This document shows, in pieces, positions 53,696-63,294 of a stretch of 64,000 nt of DNA (its first letter is position 1; every line of letters begins with the position of its first letter). The DNA comes from Candidatus Sulfuricurvum sp. RIFRC-1 (GTDB taxonomy: Bacteria > Campylobacterota > Campylobacteria > Campylobacterales > Sulfurimonadaceae), in the NCBI RefSeq assembly GCF_000310245.1, contig NC_020505.1:1770001-1834000 (forward strand). Reading direction: 5' to 3'. Under the pieces are notes generated by a model, which had not been told where the DNA came from, ran no database searches, and saw only the letters and a program-made list of their open reading frames with translations. The position numbers and the translations under genes are program-made.

Positions 53696-53799
53696 ATTGA
53701 TCGCTCTCCAGTTTACCTTTAATTAAGCATTATATACGATAAAAATGTCAAAACTATTATAAAATCACTTCATAGCACAAAAAATGCAGCAAATTGCTC

Positions 53800-54804
53800 T
53801 CATCCCTTAGCCGGAAATGAATAGGTCCCCTCCAACACTTCCGCTTCAAATGAGGCAGATTCTTGCATGAGTTGATATTGTCGGGGATACAGCGGTTTGA
53901 TTTTTTCCAAAACATTGAGATAGCGTTGCATCACATAGCACGTTTCACGGCACTGATCCAGCAAATGTTCGCTTTGTCCGACAAAGGTCACAACCACATC
54001 GGAAGATTGAAGAATTAATGACGAGACACGCGGCGTCACTTCGATACAATCATAATTGACTTCACGCTCTTTGAGGCGATTCAATTCGTCCAACGTGACA
54101 CTGAAAATCATACCGTCCGCTGACCCCTCAGGCTGCTTGCGTACATTTAAAAACAATGCCTTGAGCGGTCGTTGAAGCGTATCGGAAAAGATATCGATTA
54201 CAATATCCCATCCCCGTATGTATCCTTGTAACGTTGCATCAAAAAGAGGGTATCTTCCGTCTGGACGCTGAAGTGTTTTATGAATACTCTCCTCAAGCAT
54301 CAAAGAACCGTACCCAAACACATAAATTTTACCCTCTACACTGTCCGTTTTTTTAGCCGATTTAACCTCTTTTGCCATCAGTTCAAACCGTTTATAGATG
54401 GTAAAATCACCGCTCAATGCCCGTATGGTATAAATAAAATCGGCAAATCGCTCCCAGTTTGAAACGATCAGAAAGTCAAAATTTCGGTAAAAAATATGTT
54501 TATCGACCATCCCTTTCTCAAATGCGACGGCAAGTTCCTGAAATAGATTCAAATAGGTACGTATCTGTACCGACATCGCAATATCCTCTAAAGCTTTTGA
54601 TTTTAACAATGTCGAAAGACTGGATGGATTTGGATTTTCACTAATCCACTGTTCGATAGCGATTCGAAGCTCCATAAAATCTTTATGATTAAACCGTTCG
54701 ATATAAGCAAACGCCCGATTTCGGATAAAATGGGCGTATGTCTGGCGAGCAACGAATGCCGCCCCTATCAATGATACGACAACCCCTAATGTATCTGTAT
54801 CCAT
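53800..54804 (-). CDS. Gamma-glutamylcyclotransferase-fold protein with N-terminal membrane anchor
   Basis: The 334-residue protein has an N-terminal membrane helix (about 6-26), a helical region to about residue 155, and then a GGCT/AIG2-like domain: YVFGYGSLMLEE (substrate loop YGSLM), GWDIVIDIF, and REVNYDCIEVTP with the likely catalytic Glu. GGCT enzymes turn gamma-glutamyl groups into 5-oxoproline; the substrate here is unknown. The anchor plus a 130-residue helical spacer is unusual for this fold. Confidence 0.72.
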   Translation of the reverse strand: MDTDTLGVVVSLIGAAFVARQTYAHFIRNRAFAYIERFNHKDFMELRIAIEQWISENPNPSSLSTLLKSKALEDIAMSVQIRTYLNLFQELAVAFEKGMVDKHIFYRNFDFLIVSNWERFADFIYTIRALSGDFTIYKRFELMAKEVKSAKKTDSVEGKIYVFGYGSLMLEESIHKTLQRPDGRYPLFDATLQGYIRGWDIVIDIFSDTLQRPLKALFLNVRKQPEGSADGMIFSVTLDELNRLKEREVNYDCIEVTPRVSSLILQSSDVVVTFVGQSEHLLDQCRETCYVMQRYLNVLEKIKPLYPRQYQLMQESASFEAEVLEGTYSFPAKG

Positions 54805-54901
54805 TCAAACCCTTTGACTAAATATAGGTAAAAATCAGAAGTAGTATAATCAGAGAATACTGAAAATGTGCAGTAGAATTGGGTCATTCCAGCCGTTTAA
54901 T

Positions 54902-54929
54902 TTCAACTAAAACGCTTCAGCGGTATACT
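54902..54929 (+). promoter_or_regulatory. Possible promoter giving a leaderless pgeF mRNA
   Basis: TTCAAC (54902-54907) and TATACT (54924-54929) are 16 bases apart. The -10 ends only 7 bases before the pgeF ATG, and no Shine-Dalgarno is present between them, so the transcript would begin at or near the start codon. Confidence 0.4.
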
Positions 54930-54936
54930 CACCGAC

Positions 54937-55692
54937 ATGAAAACCGTATCATCAATGCTCTTATCATCGTATCCGACGATCACCGCCTGTTTTACCACGC
55001 GCCATGGCGGTAGCTCTACTATCCCCTACACCAGTGCGAATCTCGCATTTCATGTCGGGGACAACCCCGATCATGTTGTAGCCAATCACGATGCTCTAGC
55101 CCAGACACTCAATTACAATCGTCATGCTCTCGTCCACATGCGTCAAATTCACTCAGATCGGATCATCATCGTCCATGAGGAGTTAACCTTTGATACACCG
55201 CCCGAATGCGATGCTCTGATCACCAACCGCCTCAATACACCTCTTATGGTTATGAGTGCCGATTGTACTCCCATACTGATCTACGACCCTATCCGTCATG
55301 TTGCTGCGGCAGTCCATGCAGGTCGGGCGGGAGCATTCAATGAAATCTTGCCCAAAACGATTCAAACGATGAAAGAACAATTTGGCTGTGATTGTGAAAA
55401 TCTGCGGGTAGTGTTAGGTCCATCCATCCACGGATGCTGCTATGAAATCAACCAAAAGATTGCAAAAGAGACAGAAGAACAAGGGTATCTTAGTGCGCTG
55501 AAAAGAATCGAAGAGAGAGTATTTTTAGAGGTGAATACGATTCTTTTGAAACAATTAGAGGTATTGGGGATCATGAGCGAACACATTGAAGTGAGTAATC
55601 ACTGCACCTCATGCTCTCATGAAGAGTATTTTTCCTATCGTGCTGATTTACAGCAGACGGGACGTATCGCCGGGGTAATTATTCTCCGATAA
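54937..55692 (+). CDS. pgeF: Peptidoglycan editing factor PgeF (YfiH/laccase-domain)
   Basis: The 251-residue protein has the YfiH metal-site set: HMRQIHSDRI (His), SADCTPILIYD (Cys), AAVHAGRAGAFNEI (His), then GPSIHGCCYEI. PgeF removes L-Ser wrongly built into peptidoglycan precursors; older annotations call it polyphenol oxidase. Its tail overlaps dxs by 14 bases on the other strand. The start lacks a Shine-Dalgarno and may be leaderless. Confidence 0.92.
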   Translation: MKTVSSMLLSSYPTITACFTTRHGGSSTIPYTSANLAFHVGDNPDHVVANHDALAQTLNYNRHALVHMRQIHSDRIIIVHEELTFDTPPECDALITNRLNTPLMVMSADCTPILIYDPIRHVAAAVHAGRAGAFNEILPKTIQTMKEQFGCDCENLRVVLGPSIHGCCYEINQKIAKETEEQGYLSALKRIEERVFLEVNTILLKQLEVLGIMSEHIEVSNHCTSCSHEEYFSYRADLQQTGRIAGVIILR

Positions 55693-57496
55693 CGCGTAGG
55701 GCTAATTGTTCAGGGAGCAATCCCAAAGACTCTTCGACGAGCTTGGTATTACCGTGCTTGATAAATTCATCATCGTATTCGAAACTCACCACCCCTACAT
55801 CGGTAATTTTCGCTTCCGACAACCATTCCAGCAATGCACTTCCTACCCCGCCCATACGGGATGAATCACTAAAAACATACCATTGCTTATGCTTTTGTGC
55901 CATTTGGCGTAACATCTCAGAATCCAGAGGTTTTACAAAGCGTAAATCGAGCAATGAAGGTTTCTCCTCCATAAATGCCATCGTTTGCGCCGCACGTCCG
56001 ACCCCGTTGCCGTATCCGATAAAGAGCCGATTGGAGTCGTTGGAAATAAGCAATTGAGCTTTTCCTCTCTCATAAGGGATCGATGAGGGGAGATCCGCTT
56101 CTGCAAACGCACCCCTTGGGTAACGAATGGCACATGGATGTGCATACGTCGACGCAAAATCGACAATCTGATGAAAAGAGAGTTCATCACGTGGAGCACA
56201 GAGGGTCATGTTGGGGATCAGCCGTAAAAAGCTGATATCGTACGCCCCTTGATGGGTTTCACCGTCTTCTCCGACGATTCCGGCACGATCGAGGGCAAAG
56301 ACCACCGGTAAATCCATCAAACATACATCGTGGATCACTTGGTCAAATCCTCGTTGCAAGAAAGTGGAGTAAATCGTACAAAACGGTTTAAACCCCTCTT
56401 TTGCCAATGCCCCCATCGACGTAACGGCATGCTGTTCTGCGATTGCCACATCCCAAAAACGTTCCGGGTATTTTTCCATTAATGCGCTTAAGCCTGTTCC
56501 GCTTGGCATCGCAGCCGTAACCCCTACAATTTTTTCATTCTTGTCGGCTTGATTCATCAGGGCATCCGCGTAAATTTGCGTGGCACTTATAAGGGAACTT
56601 TTACTATTTGCCGTTCCGCTTTTGAGATCAAACGGTGAGACCCCATGCCATTTTTCGTGTTTCCCCTCAGCGATCTCATACCCTTTGCCTTTAATCGTCT
56701 GAATATGGACTAAAACCGGCTTACCCATCCCTTTAGCAATCTCAAACGTCTCGATCAGCGATTTTAGATCATGTCCGTCAATGGGTCCAATGTACTCAAT
56801 ACCCATCTCTTCGAACATAATCCCGGGAGTAATCAGTTTAAACGACTCCTCAAACCGTTTGGCAAGATAATGGGCCCCTTCACCGAAGTTATCAACAAAC
56901 TGCTCCGTTTTACGTTTAAACCGTTGATAAAAGGGGCTTGCCATTGCGGAACTCAGCATACGGCTAATCGCGCCGATCGGTTTGGCGATGCTCATCTCAT
57001 TGTCATTGAGAATAATCACCATCGGATATTTGCGATCCCCCAGCTCATTCATCGCCTCATATGCCATCCCCGCTGACATTGCCCCATCCCCGATCACCAC
57101 AACGGGGATACGGCTCTCCTGCTCATTTTTAAGGGCTATCGCTTTTGCCGCACCGACGCCGAGGGAAATAGAGGTGGAACTGTGCCCTGCCACAAAATAA
57201 TCGCTTTTCGACTCTGAGGGCTTTGTGTAACCACTTAATCCATTAAACTGACGCAGTGTTGCAAATTCTTCCCATCGATCGGTTAGAAGTTTATGGGCAT
57301 AAGACTGATGAGAAACATCAAAAATAAAAGGGTCTTTGGTGGAGTTAAATACTTTGTGCATCGCAACAATAATTTCTGTCGCTCCCAAAGTAGAACTCAA
57401 ATGCCCTCCGTTGGTACTCACTACCTCTAAAATACGGTCTCGTATTTTTTGAGAAAGATCTTCCAATTGAGGCAAAGTAAAATTTTTGATATCCAT
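55679..57496 (-). CDS. dxs: 1-deoxy-D-xylulose-5-phosphate synthase
   Basis: DXS makes the first intermediate of the MEP isoprenoid route from pyruvate and glyceraldehyde-3-phosphate with thiamine diphosphate. The 605-residue enzyme has GGHLSSTLGATE, VIGDGAMSAGMAYEAMNE (ThDP motif GDG to N), GPIDGHD, and the transketolase pyrimidine-domain IAEQHAVTSMGALA. It follows fliH by 73 bases in the same order as in C. jejuni. Confidence 0.96.
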   Translation of the reverse strand: MDIKNFTLPQLEDLSQKIRDRILEVVSTNGGHLSSTLGATEIIVAMHKVFNSTKDPFIFDVSHQSYAHKLLTDRWEEFATLRQFNGLSGYTKPSESKSDYFVAGHSSTSISLGVGAAKAIALKNEQESRIPVVVIGDGAMSAGMAYEAMNELGDRKYPMVIILNDNEMSIAKPIGAISRMLSSAMASPFYQRFKRKTEQFVDNFGEGAHYLAKRFEESFKLITPGIMFEEMGIEYIGPIDGHDLKSLIETFEIAKGMGKPVLVHIQTIKGKGYEIAEGKHEKWHGVSPFDLKSGTANSKSSLISATQIYADALMNQADKNEKIVGVTAAMPSGTGLSALMEKYPERFWDVAIAEQHAVTSMGALAKEGFKPFCTIYSTFLQRGFDQVIHDVCLMDLPVVFALDRAGIVGEDGETHQGAYDISFLRLIPNMTLCAPRDELSFHQIVDFASTYAHPCAIRYPRGAFAEADLPSSIPYERGKAQLLISNDSNRLFIGYGNGVGRAAQTMAFMEEKPSLLDLRFVKPLDSEMLRQMAQKHKQWYVFSDSSRMGGVGSALLEWLSEAKITDVGVVSFEYDDEFIKHGNTKLVEESLGLLPEQLALRVIGE

Positions 57497-57569
57497 TATA
57501 ATGCACTGTCCTAAAAAATTATTATTGTACGAATACTATAGTATAAAAGTGAATGTTTGCGAAAATGCT

Positions 57570-58346
57570 TTACGATTCAAGTAAAAGTGAACGTTTAAGT
57601 CGCTCATAGCGCTTTTTAATTTCTGAATCGATATTTCCCGCATCACTGATGGCAACAACACCGCCGGGGCTGATAGCACGATCGGACAATACTTCTACAT
57701 GCGTTAGGGAACCTACTTTTTCAGAGATAAATCCATGATCGGCAGGATTCACTCGAAGGGTAATTTTAGAGGCATCTTTAAGCTCTTCGATCAAATCATT
57801 CGAGAGTTTAGCCGCTATTTTGGAACTATGTTCTCCGGTCTCAATGCCAATGACCTCTTTGGCAATATCCAAAGCCGTATGGGTAAGCTCTTTTTGAATC
57901 GACTCTAGTGCAACGACAAAGTCAGCCGCTGCTTTTTCAAGGGTTTTAACCGACTGCGAAAGTTGTTCATGCGATTGTGCACTCTGGCCCGAATTTTTAG
58001 CCTGTTCTTGTGCGACACCTGCCTCTACCCCTTCCTCAAATCCAACTCTCTTAGCCTCTTCAAGTGCAGCTAGATGCTCTTCTTGCATTGATTCGATCCG
58101 CATTTGCATCTTAATCACATTGGAACTCATCTCGTCTGCTTTTTTAAGCAATGATTCAATCAACTCATCTTTGGACGATGTACCGCTCTCCCTGCGACGT
58201 TCAACAACAGGCTCTTCTTGAAGGGTATGATGTATTTCATGCGTCGCATCACCGACACTCATCCCCGAAAGAGAAGAAAGAATTTTAAACTGGTACTTGC
58301 TAATGGCGTGGGCACCGTGTGAATTGTTTTGAATGACCACATCCAT
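57570..58346 (-). CDS. fliH: Flagellar assembly protein FliH
   Basis: FliH is the stator-like regulator of the export ATPase FliI. The 258-residue protein has a long central coiled coil (about 60-165, with a GFEEGVEAGVAQEQAKN G-rich helix near the middle, like the GxxxG repeats of FliH) and a C-terminal V-ATPase-E-like domain (ITLRVNPADHGFISEK). It starts 5 bases after fliG ends. Confidence 0.9.
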   Translation of the reverse strand: MDVVIQNNSHGAHAISKYQFKILSSLSGMSVGDATHEIHHTLQEEPVVERRRESGTSSKDELIESLLKKADEMSSNVIKMQMRIESMQEEHLAALEEAKRVGFEEGVEAGVAQEQAKNSGQSAQSHEQLSQSVKTLEKAAADFVVALESIQKELTHTALDIAKEVIGIETGEHSSKIAAKLSNDLIEELKDASKITLRVNPADHGFISEKVGSLTHVEVLSDRAISPGGVVAISDAGNIDSEIKKRYERLKRSLLLES

Positions 58347-58351
58347 AGTAA

Positions 58352-59377
58352 TTATTCCACCATCTCTTCAGATTCACCGAGTTGCAAGACACCTTGTTCC
58401 GCCAAGGCTTGTACCACATCGACAATTTTGCGCTGAGCAGATTCAACCTCTTTCATTTTAACTGCACCTAAAAATTGGAGTTCTTCGATAAAAGCGTCTT
58501 TGGCACGTTGGGACATATTGGCAAAGAATTTCTCTTTGAGCTCTTCGGCCGCATTTTTCAGAGCCAGCATCAGATCATTTTTATCGGATGATTTGAGGAT
58601 CTCGCGAATACCGGCACCGTCGAGGTCGACAATATCTTCGAAGGTAAACATCATCTCTTTGATCGATGAAGCCAGTTCTTGATCCAACTGCTCGATTTGT
58701 GACAAGGTCGCTTTGGAGACTTTCGTACCCAAACGGTTGAATACGTCGGCAACAGAACGCGGCCCGCCCACCTCGACTTTGTAAGAAGCGAGCGCTTCAA
58801 GTTTGGATTCGAGTACGGCACTGACGCGCTTGATGATAGAGGGAGAAATATCCCCCAGTTTTGCCATACGCATTGCCACTTCAGCGCGCAGTTCATCGGG
58901 GAAGATATAGAGTGTTTCAGCCGCAGCGGAAGGGTCCATATGGGCTAAGATCAATGCAACCGTCTGCGGATGTTCCGTCATAATAAAATCGGCCAGTTGC
59001 TGAGGCTTGATTTTGGCCAAATAAGAAAAATTCTGAGTATTTTGCATCGTTTTATTGAGACGTTCCAATACTTTTTTCGCTTCATCCGGCCCCAGCGCTT
59101 TGTACAAAATCTCCCGGGCGTATTCAAGACCGCCTGTGTTTAAGTATTGATTGGATTGGACAATCGCGTAAAACTCTTCTAAAACTGCCGCACCGAGATT
59201 TTTCTCAATGGAGCGGTTGTTGGCAATGTATTTGGATATTTCCGTAATCGCTTCTACATTCATTCGTGAAAAAATAGTCGCTGTAACCTCTTCCCCAAGC
59301 TGCACCAAAAGAATGGCAATCTTTTGGGTCATGCTCATTTCTTCGAAATTGGATTGCTGGGAAGGTGATAAGTTCAT
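58352..59377 (-). CDS. fliG: Flagellar motor switch protein FliG
   Basis: The 341-residue rotor protein binds the FliF ring by its N-terminal domain and couples to the stator through charged residues in its C-terminal domain. Seen: KIAILLVQLGEEVTATIF, the EHPQTVALILAHMDPSAAAETL middle-domain motif, and the C-terminal MMFTFEDIVDLDGAGIREIL with the conserved charged helix (SQRAKDAFIEEL). It lies between fliF and fliH. Confidence 0.96.
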   Translation of the reverse strand: MNLSPSQQSNFEEMSMTQKIAILLVQLGEEVTATIFSRMNVEAITEISKYIANNRSIEKNLGAAVLEEFYAIVQSNQYLNTGGLEYAREILYKALGPDEAKKVLERLNKTMQNTQNFSYLAKIKPQQLADFIMTEHPQTVALILAHMDPSAAAETLYIFPDELRAEVAMRMAKLGDISPSIIKRVSAVLESKLEALASYKVEVGGPRSVADVFNRLGTKVSKATLSQIEQLDQELASSIKEMMFTFEDIVDLDGAGIREILKSSDKNDLMLALKNAAEELKEKFFANMSQRAKDAFIEELQFLGAVKMKEVESAQRKIVDVVQALAEQGVLQLGESEEMVE

Positions 59378-59386
59378 ACCTCTCTC

Positions 59387-61108
59387 CTATCGCTTGTTTG
59401 CATCGTTCGGAGTACTCTCTTCATCAATCAAGGTCTGGATTAACGAAGCAATCTCTTCAGGGTGTTCTTCTGCTATCTCACGCACTTTTTCAAGCAATAC
59501 ATCATATTTAAGCTCGTCTTCGTTGAAATTATCCCCAAGCCCAAGTTGATTTTCCACTTTTTTACGCATCTGCTGTACTTTTTCCACCAAATCTTCATCT
59601 TCATCATCGGCAATTTCAAGATTCGGTTTTTCAAACGCCTCTTCTTCACGGCTGAATTCAAGCATCCGCTCGGCAAAAGGGATAATGATTTTTTTGTAGG
59701 CAATAAAGAGAATAAGCGCGACAAAAAGATATTTAAACAACGGAGCAAACGGAGCAAGATAGGTATCTACGAACGCCGTGGTTTTGGATGCGGCATCTTT
59801 TGGTTCCATTCCCGCTTTTGTGGTTTGAAACTCAAAATTACGGATACTGACCTGATCTCCGCGCTGTTCATCCACTCCGATAGATTGTTTAACCAATGCA
59901 TCAATTGCCTGCAATTGTGTTTCATCCAAAGCGATGTATTCTACTTCTTCCGTCGCTTCGCCTGCCGCATCTTTTTTCGGTTCATATTTACCATCCACAA
60001 CGACTGCTGCTGTCATACGTTTAATACGGGCAAACTCCATTTTGGTCGTTGAAACCGTTTTGGAAATTTCGTAATTTGTGGTTCCGGTGGTTTTCTCGTA
60101 TTTCTCTCCGCTTCCGCCGCTTGCAAGGCCCTCAACCGGTCCTACGTTACTGACAGCACCCGGAACACCTCCGGGAGCCGCTGCGGGAGCACCCCCTTCA
60201 CGTTTTTCTTCCGAGGACTGTTCACTGCGAACAACACTTTCAGGATCAAACTTTTCAGACGTAGAGCTTTGCTCAGAGAAATCGTACTCAATCGTTACTT
60301 TGGCAACGATTCGATCTTTACCGCCGATAAATGGGGCAAGTACATTAACAATTTTCTCTTCTTGCTTTTTCTCTTCTTTGCTTTTGTATTGCTGTTGCAT
60401 GGATGAGAGCTCACCCATCGCCGCCGCCGCATCATCATCTCCAAGGGCCTCGCCCTCTGAATCAATCAATGTCACATTTTCTGGAGTCAATTTCGGCACA
60501 GCTGCTGCAACCAGCTTTTTGATCCCGCGTATTTGTTTAGGGGAAAGTTTTCCACCCTCGGAGAGCTGAACCATAACGGAAGCAGACGGGGGTACCGCTT
60601 CGGAGACAAAAAGGGTTTCTTTAGGAAGAGCAAGAGAAACACTTGATTTTTCGACCGGTCCAAGTGAGTCAATTGATCGGGCAAGTTCCCCTTCTAACGC
60701 TCGACGAAACTTAATCTCTTGGTCAAAATTGGTCGAACCGAATTCTTGTTTGTCAAAAAGTTCAAATCCGACATGCCCCTCTTTCGGTATCCCCATAGAA
60801 GCGATTGTAATACGCTCTTTATAGACGACATCTTTCGGAACTTCAATAACATTATCACGGGGAATACGGTAGGGAATTTTGTCTTTTTCGAGCTGTTCCA
60901 CCACTTTTGCGGCATCTTCGCTGCTTAGTTGATCAAAAAGAACTTGATAACTTTTGTCACCGCCGGCAGTCCCATCAGAGGTATAAACAACCAAAAATAC
61001 TAAAAATGCGACAATTCCAGCAACTGCTGCACCGATAATAGTTTTTTGTGCCTGAGTGAGCTTTCCGAAAAAAACGACAAGTTGCGAAAAAAGGGCCTTA
61101 AAATCCAT
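59387..61108 (-). CDS. fliF: Flagellar MS-ring protein FliF
   Basis: FliF forms the MS ring in the inner membrane. The 573-residue protein has membrane helices at about 20-44 and 455-475. Between them are ring-building motifs with YQVLFDQLSSEDAAKVVEQL and DQEIKFRRALEGELARSI, then a proline/glycine-rich loop (about 300-340). The short cytosolic tail (about 480-573, NQLGLGDNFNEDE) binds FliG. It follows hisC by 12 bases. Confidence 0.96.
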   Translation of the reverse strand: MDFKALFSQLVVFFGKLTQAQKTIIGAAVAGIVAFLVFLVVYTSDGTAGGDKSYQVLFDQLSSEDAAKVVEQLEKDKIPYRIPRDNVIEVPKDVVYKERITIASMGIPKEGHVGFELFDKQEFGSTNFDQEIKFRRALEGELARSIDSLGPVEKSSVSLALPKETLFVSEAVPPSASVMVQLSEGGKLSPKQIRGIKKLVAAAVPKLTPENVTLIDSEGEALGDDDAAAAMGELSSMQQQYKSKEEKKQEEKIVNVLAPFIGGKDRIVAKVTIEYDFSEQSSTSEKFDPESVVRSEQSSEEKREGGAPAAAPGGVPGAVSNVGPVEGLASGGSGEKYEKTTGTTNYEISKTVSTTKMEFARIKRMTAAVVVDGKYEPKKDAAGEATEEVEYIALDETQLQAIDALVKQSIGVDEQRGDQVSIRNFEFQTTKAGMEPKDAASKTTAFVDTYLAPFAPLFKYLFVALILFIAYKKIIIPFAERMLEFSREEEAFEKPNLEIADDEDEDLVEKVQQMRKKVENQLGLGDNFNEDELKYDVLLEKVREIAEEHPEEIASLIQTLIDEESTPNDANKR

Positions 61109-61120
61109 TGTTACCTATTT

Positions 61121-62215
61121 TTATAATAAAGGATCGGTGAGTTCAAAGAAACGATCATTTTGAATTCGGGTTCCGATTGTAACACGAATCGCGTTCAATC
61201 CGTAACTGCTTAAATCACGTACAATCATACCCTTTTTTAAGAGTTCTTGCGCAATTTTTGATGAATTTTTTTCTTCAGGAAGCGATAAAGTGACGAAATT
61301 GGTATAACTGTCAATCACATCGATCCCCTTAGCGCGTGCAAATTCCTCATAACGGCTCATCTGCGCAAAATTATCACGAATACATTCTTGAACAAACGGT
61401 TCATCTTCCAATGCTACCGATGCCGCTTCCAAGGAGAGCGTCGTAATATTAAACGGCGGGCGTACTTTATAAAGAGCTTCAATAATAGGTGCCTGAGCAA
61501 TTCCATACCCGACGCGCATTCCTCCCAATCCATACGCTTTTGAAAAAGTCCCCAAGAAAAGGACATTCTCAAACCGTTCAATCAATTCACGCGGTTCAAC
61601 CGCATAGGAAGGGTCTTTGAAACGGGCATACTCCATGTAAGCACCATCGACGATCACAAGGGTGTCATTATCAATTTTTTCGATAAAAGCGAGCATCGAT
61701 GCTGCATTGAGAGCATCCCCGGTCGGATTGTTCGGCGTACACAAAAAGATGATCGAGGGTTTGTGTTCACAATAAAGTGCATAAAATTCGTCCATATCAT
61801 GCTCGCGCGATGCGGTTCGGATGATGTGCGCCCCCACTTGCTTCGCATAAATCTCATACATCGCAAAAGTGACACTGTTCATAAGCACTTTCGAACCGCC
61901 ATGCGCTTTCGCATGGATTGCGAATTCGATCACTTGATCACTTCCGGCACCAATTACCAATTCGTTACTTTTAATGCCGTATTTACCCGATAAAGCGGTT
62001 TTAAGTTTGACCATCGAGTCATCAGGATAAAGGGCCATATTATCGATGATTAAGCGAACGGCATCTTTTACTTTCGGTGAACATCCAAACGGATTCTCAT
62101 TACTGGCAAGTTTCACGATCGAATCTTTATCGATCCCATACTCACGGACAACCAACTCGATCGGCTTACCTGCTTCGTAGGTTTTAATAGACTCTAACGC
62201 TTCATTAAATTTCAT
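61121..62215 (-). CDS. hisC: Histidinol-phosphate aminotransferase
   Basis: The 364-residue PLP enzyme carries out the transamination in histidine synthesis. Seen: [14 protein letters not shown] (substrate end), [18 protein letters not shown] (Asp) and the Schiff-base Lys in [16 protein letters not shown]. The start is set at ATG 62215, where it overlaps the pheA stop by 4 bases; an in-frame upstream ATG lies deeper in pheA. Linkage to pheA suggests it could also act on aromatic keto acids. Confidence 0.94.
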   Translation of the reverse strand: MKFNEALESIKTYEAGKPIELVVREYGIDKDSIVKLASNENPFGCSPKVKDAVRLIIDNMALYPDDSMVKLKTALSGKYGIKSNELVIGAGSDQVIEFAIHAKAHGGSKVLMNSVTFAMYEIYAKQVGAHIIRTASREHDMDEFYALYCEHKPSIIFLCTPNNPTGDALNAASMLAFIEKIDNDTLVIVDGAYMEYARFKDPSYAVEPRELIERFENVLFLGTFSKAYGLGGMRVGYGIAQAPIIEALYKVRPPFNITTLSLEAASVALEDEPFVQECIRDNFAQMSRYEEFARAKGIDVIDSYTNFVTLSLPEEKNSSKIAQELLKKGMIVRDLSSYGLNAIRVTIGTRIQNDRFFELTDPLL

Positions 62216-63294
62216 AATTCTCCCTTTACGTAACTTCCCAACCATGTCACTTCATCGACATGTTTCTGGACCAATGATTGAATTTTAGGTTCATCAATAT
62301 GACCGAAGAAATCGATAAAAAACCAATATCCGAAACCATCATTATCCCGCGACGGCCGACTTTCGATTTTGCTAAGATTGATGTCGGCATTGTTAAAATC
62401 TTCCAAGAAATGAACCAAGGCTCCCGCTTTCTGAGCATCTTTTAAGCGTACCAGAATCGAGGTTTTATCCTCACCGCTGATACCGTTTTTAAAATCGCTG
62501 AGGATAAAAAATCTCGTTGCATTGTTATGGGCATCTTCGATGTTTTCAAACAATGTCGGAACACCGTACAGTTTTGCCGCGATATGGGAGCAGATAGCGG
62601 CCGCTTCAGGATCTTTAGAAGCCAAAATAGCCGCTTTTGCAGTCGATTCAACCGGTATGTGTTCGATCGTATCCAAGCCGTGTTCCGCTAAAAATTCCCG
62701 ACATTGCCCAAACCCTTTGTCTTTCGAATAGATCCGCTTGATATGGTGAATTTTCTCCGCTTTGGTGGCAAATGCCATATGAATCGGCATATAAAGTTCG
62801 GCAACAATTTTAACGCTGCTTTTGCCCAATAGATCAAGGGTTTCTCCCACGACGCCATCACGGCTATTTTCGATCGGTACTACACCGAATTTTGCACGCG
62901 ATGCTTCGAGCGTTTTAAATACAGCTTCGATCGAACCAAGAGAAAGATAATCGCTCATTGCCCCAAAACGTGATTCTGCCGCCTGATGGGTGAAACTCCC
63001 CTCCGGCCCCAAATAGGCAATCCGTTCAGGGAGTTCAAGATTACGGGCAACCGCAAAAATCTCTAAAAATACTGCTTCGATTGCAGCCGTATTCAAAAGT
63101 CCGCCGGAAGATTCACTGATCTGAGTCAACCGATCAATAATGGATTTTTCTCTCTCTGGACGATAAATTGCCGTGTTACTTTCATGCTTAATCTCACCGA
63201 CACGACGCACCACTTCCATGCGGCGGTTCAAAAGGCCGACGATCTCATTATCGATCTCATCAATTCGTGCTCTGCACTCTTCTAAAGTATTCAT
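62212..63294 (-). CDS. pheA: Bifunctional chorismate mutase/prephenate dehydratase
   Basis: The 360-residue protein makes phenylpyruvate from chorismate. The AroQ mutase domain covers about 1-85 ([20 protein letters not shown]), the dehydratase about 92-270 ([39 protein letters not shown]), and an ACT domain follows from about 285 ([20 protein letters not shown]; the ESRPSRD regulatory motif) for Phe feedback. It overlaps hisC and the HAD gene by 4 bases each. Confidence 0.96.
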   Translation of the reverse strand: MNTLEECRARIDEIDNEIVGLLNRRMEVVRRVGEIKHESNTAIYRPEREKSIIDRLTQISESSGGLLNTAAIEAVFLEIFAVARNLELPERIAYLGPEGSFTHQAAESRFGAMSDYLSLGSIEAVFKTLEASRAKFGVVPIENSRDGVVGETLDLLGKSSVKIVAELYMPIHMAFATKAEKIHHIKRIYSKDKGFGQCREFLAEHGLDTIEHIPVESTAKAAILASKDPEAAAICSHIAAKLYGVPTLFENIEDAHNNATRFFILSDFKNGISGEDKTSILVRLKDAQKAGALVHFLEDFNNADINLSKIESRPSRDNDGFGYWFFIDFFGHIDEPKIQSLVQKHVDEVTWLGSYVKGEL

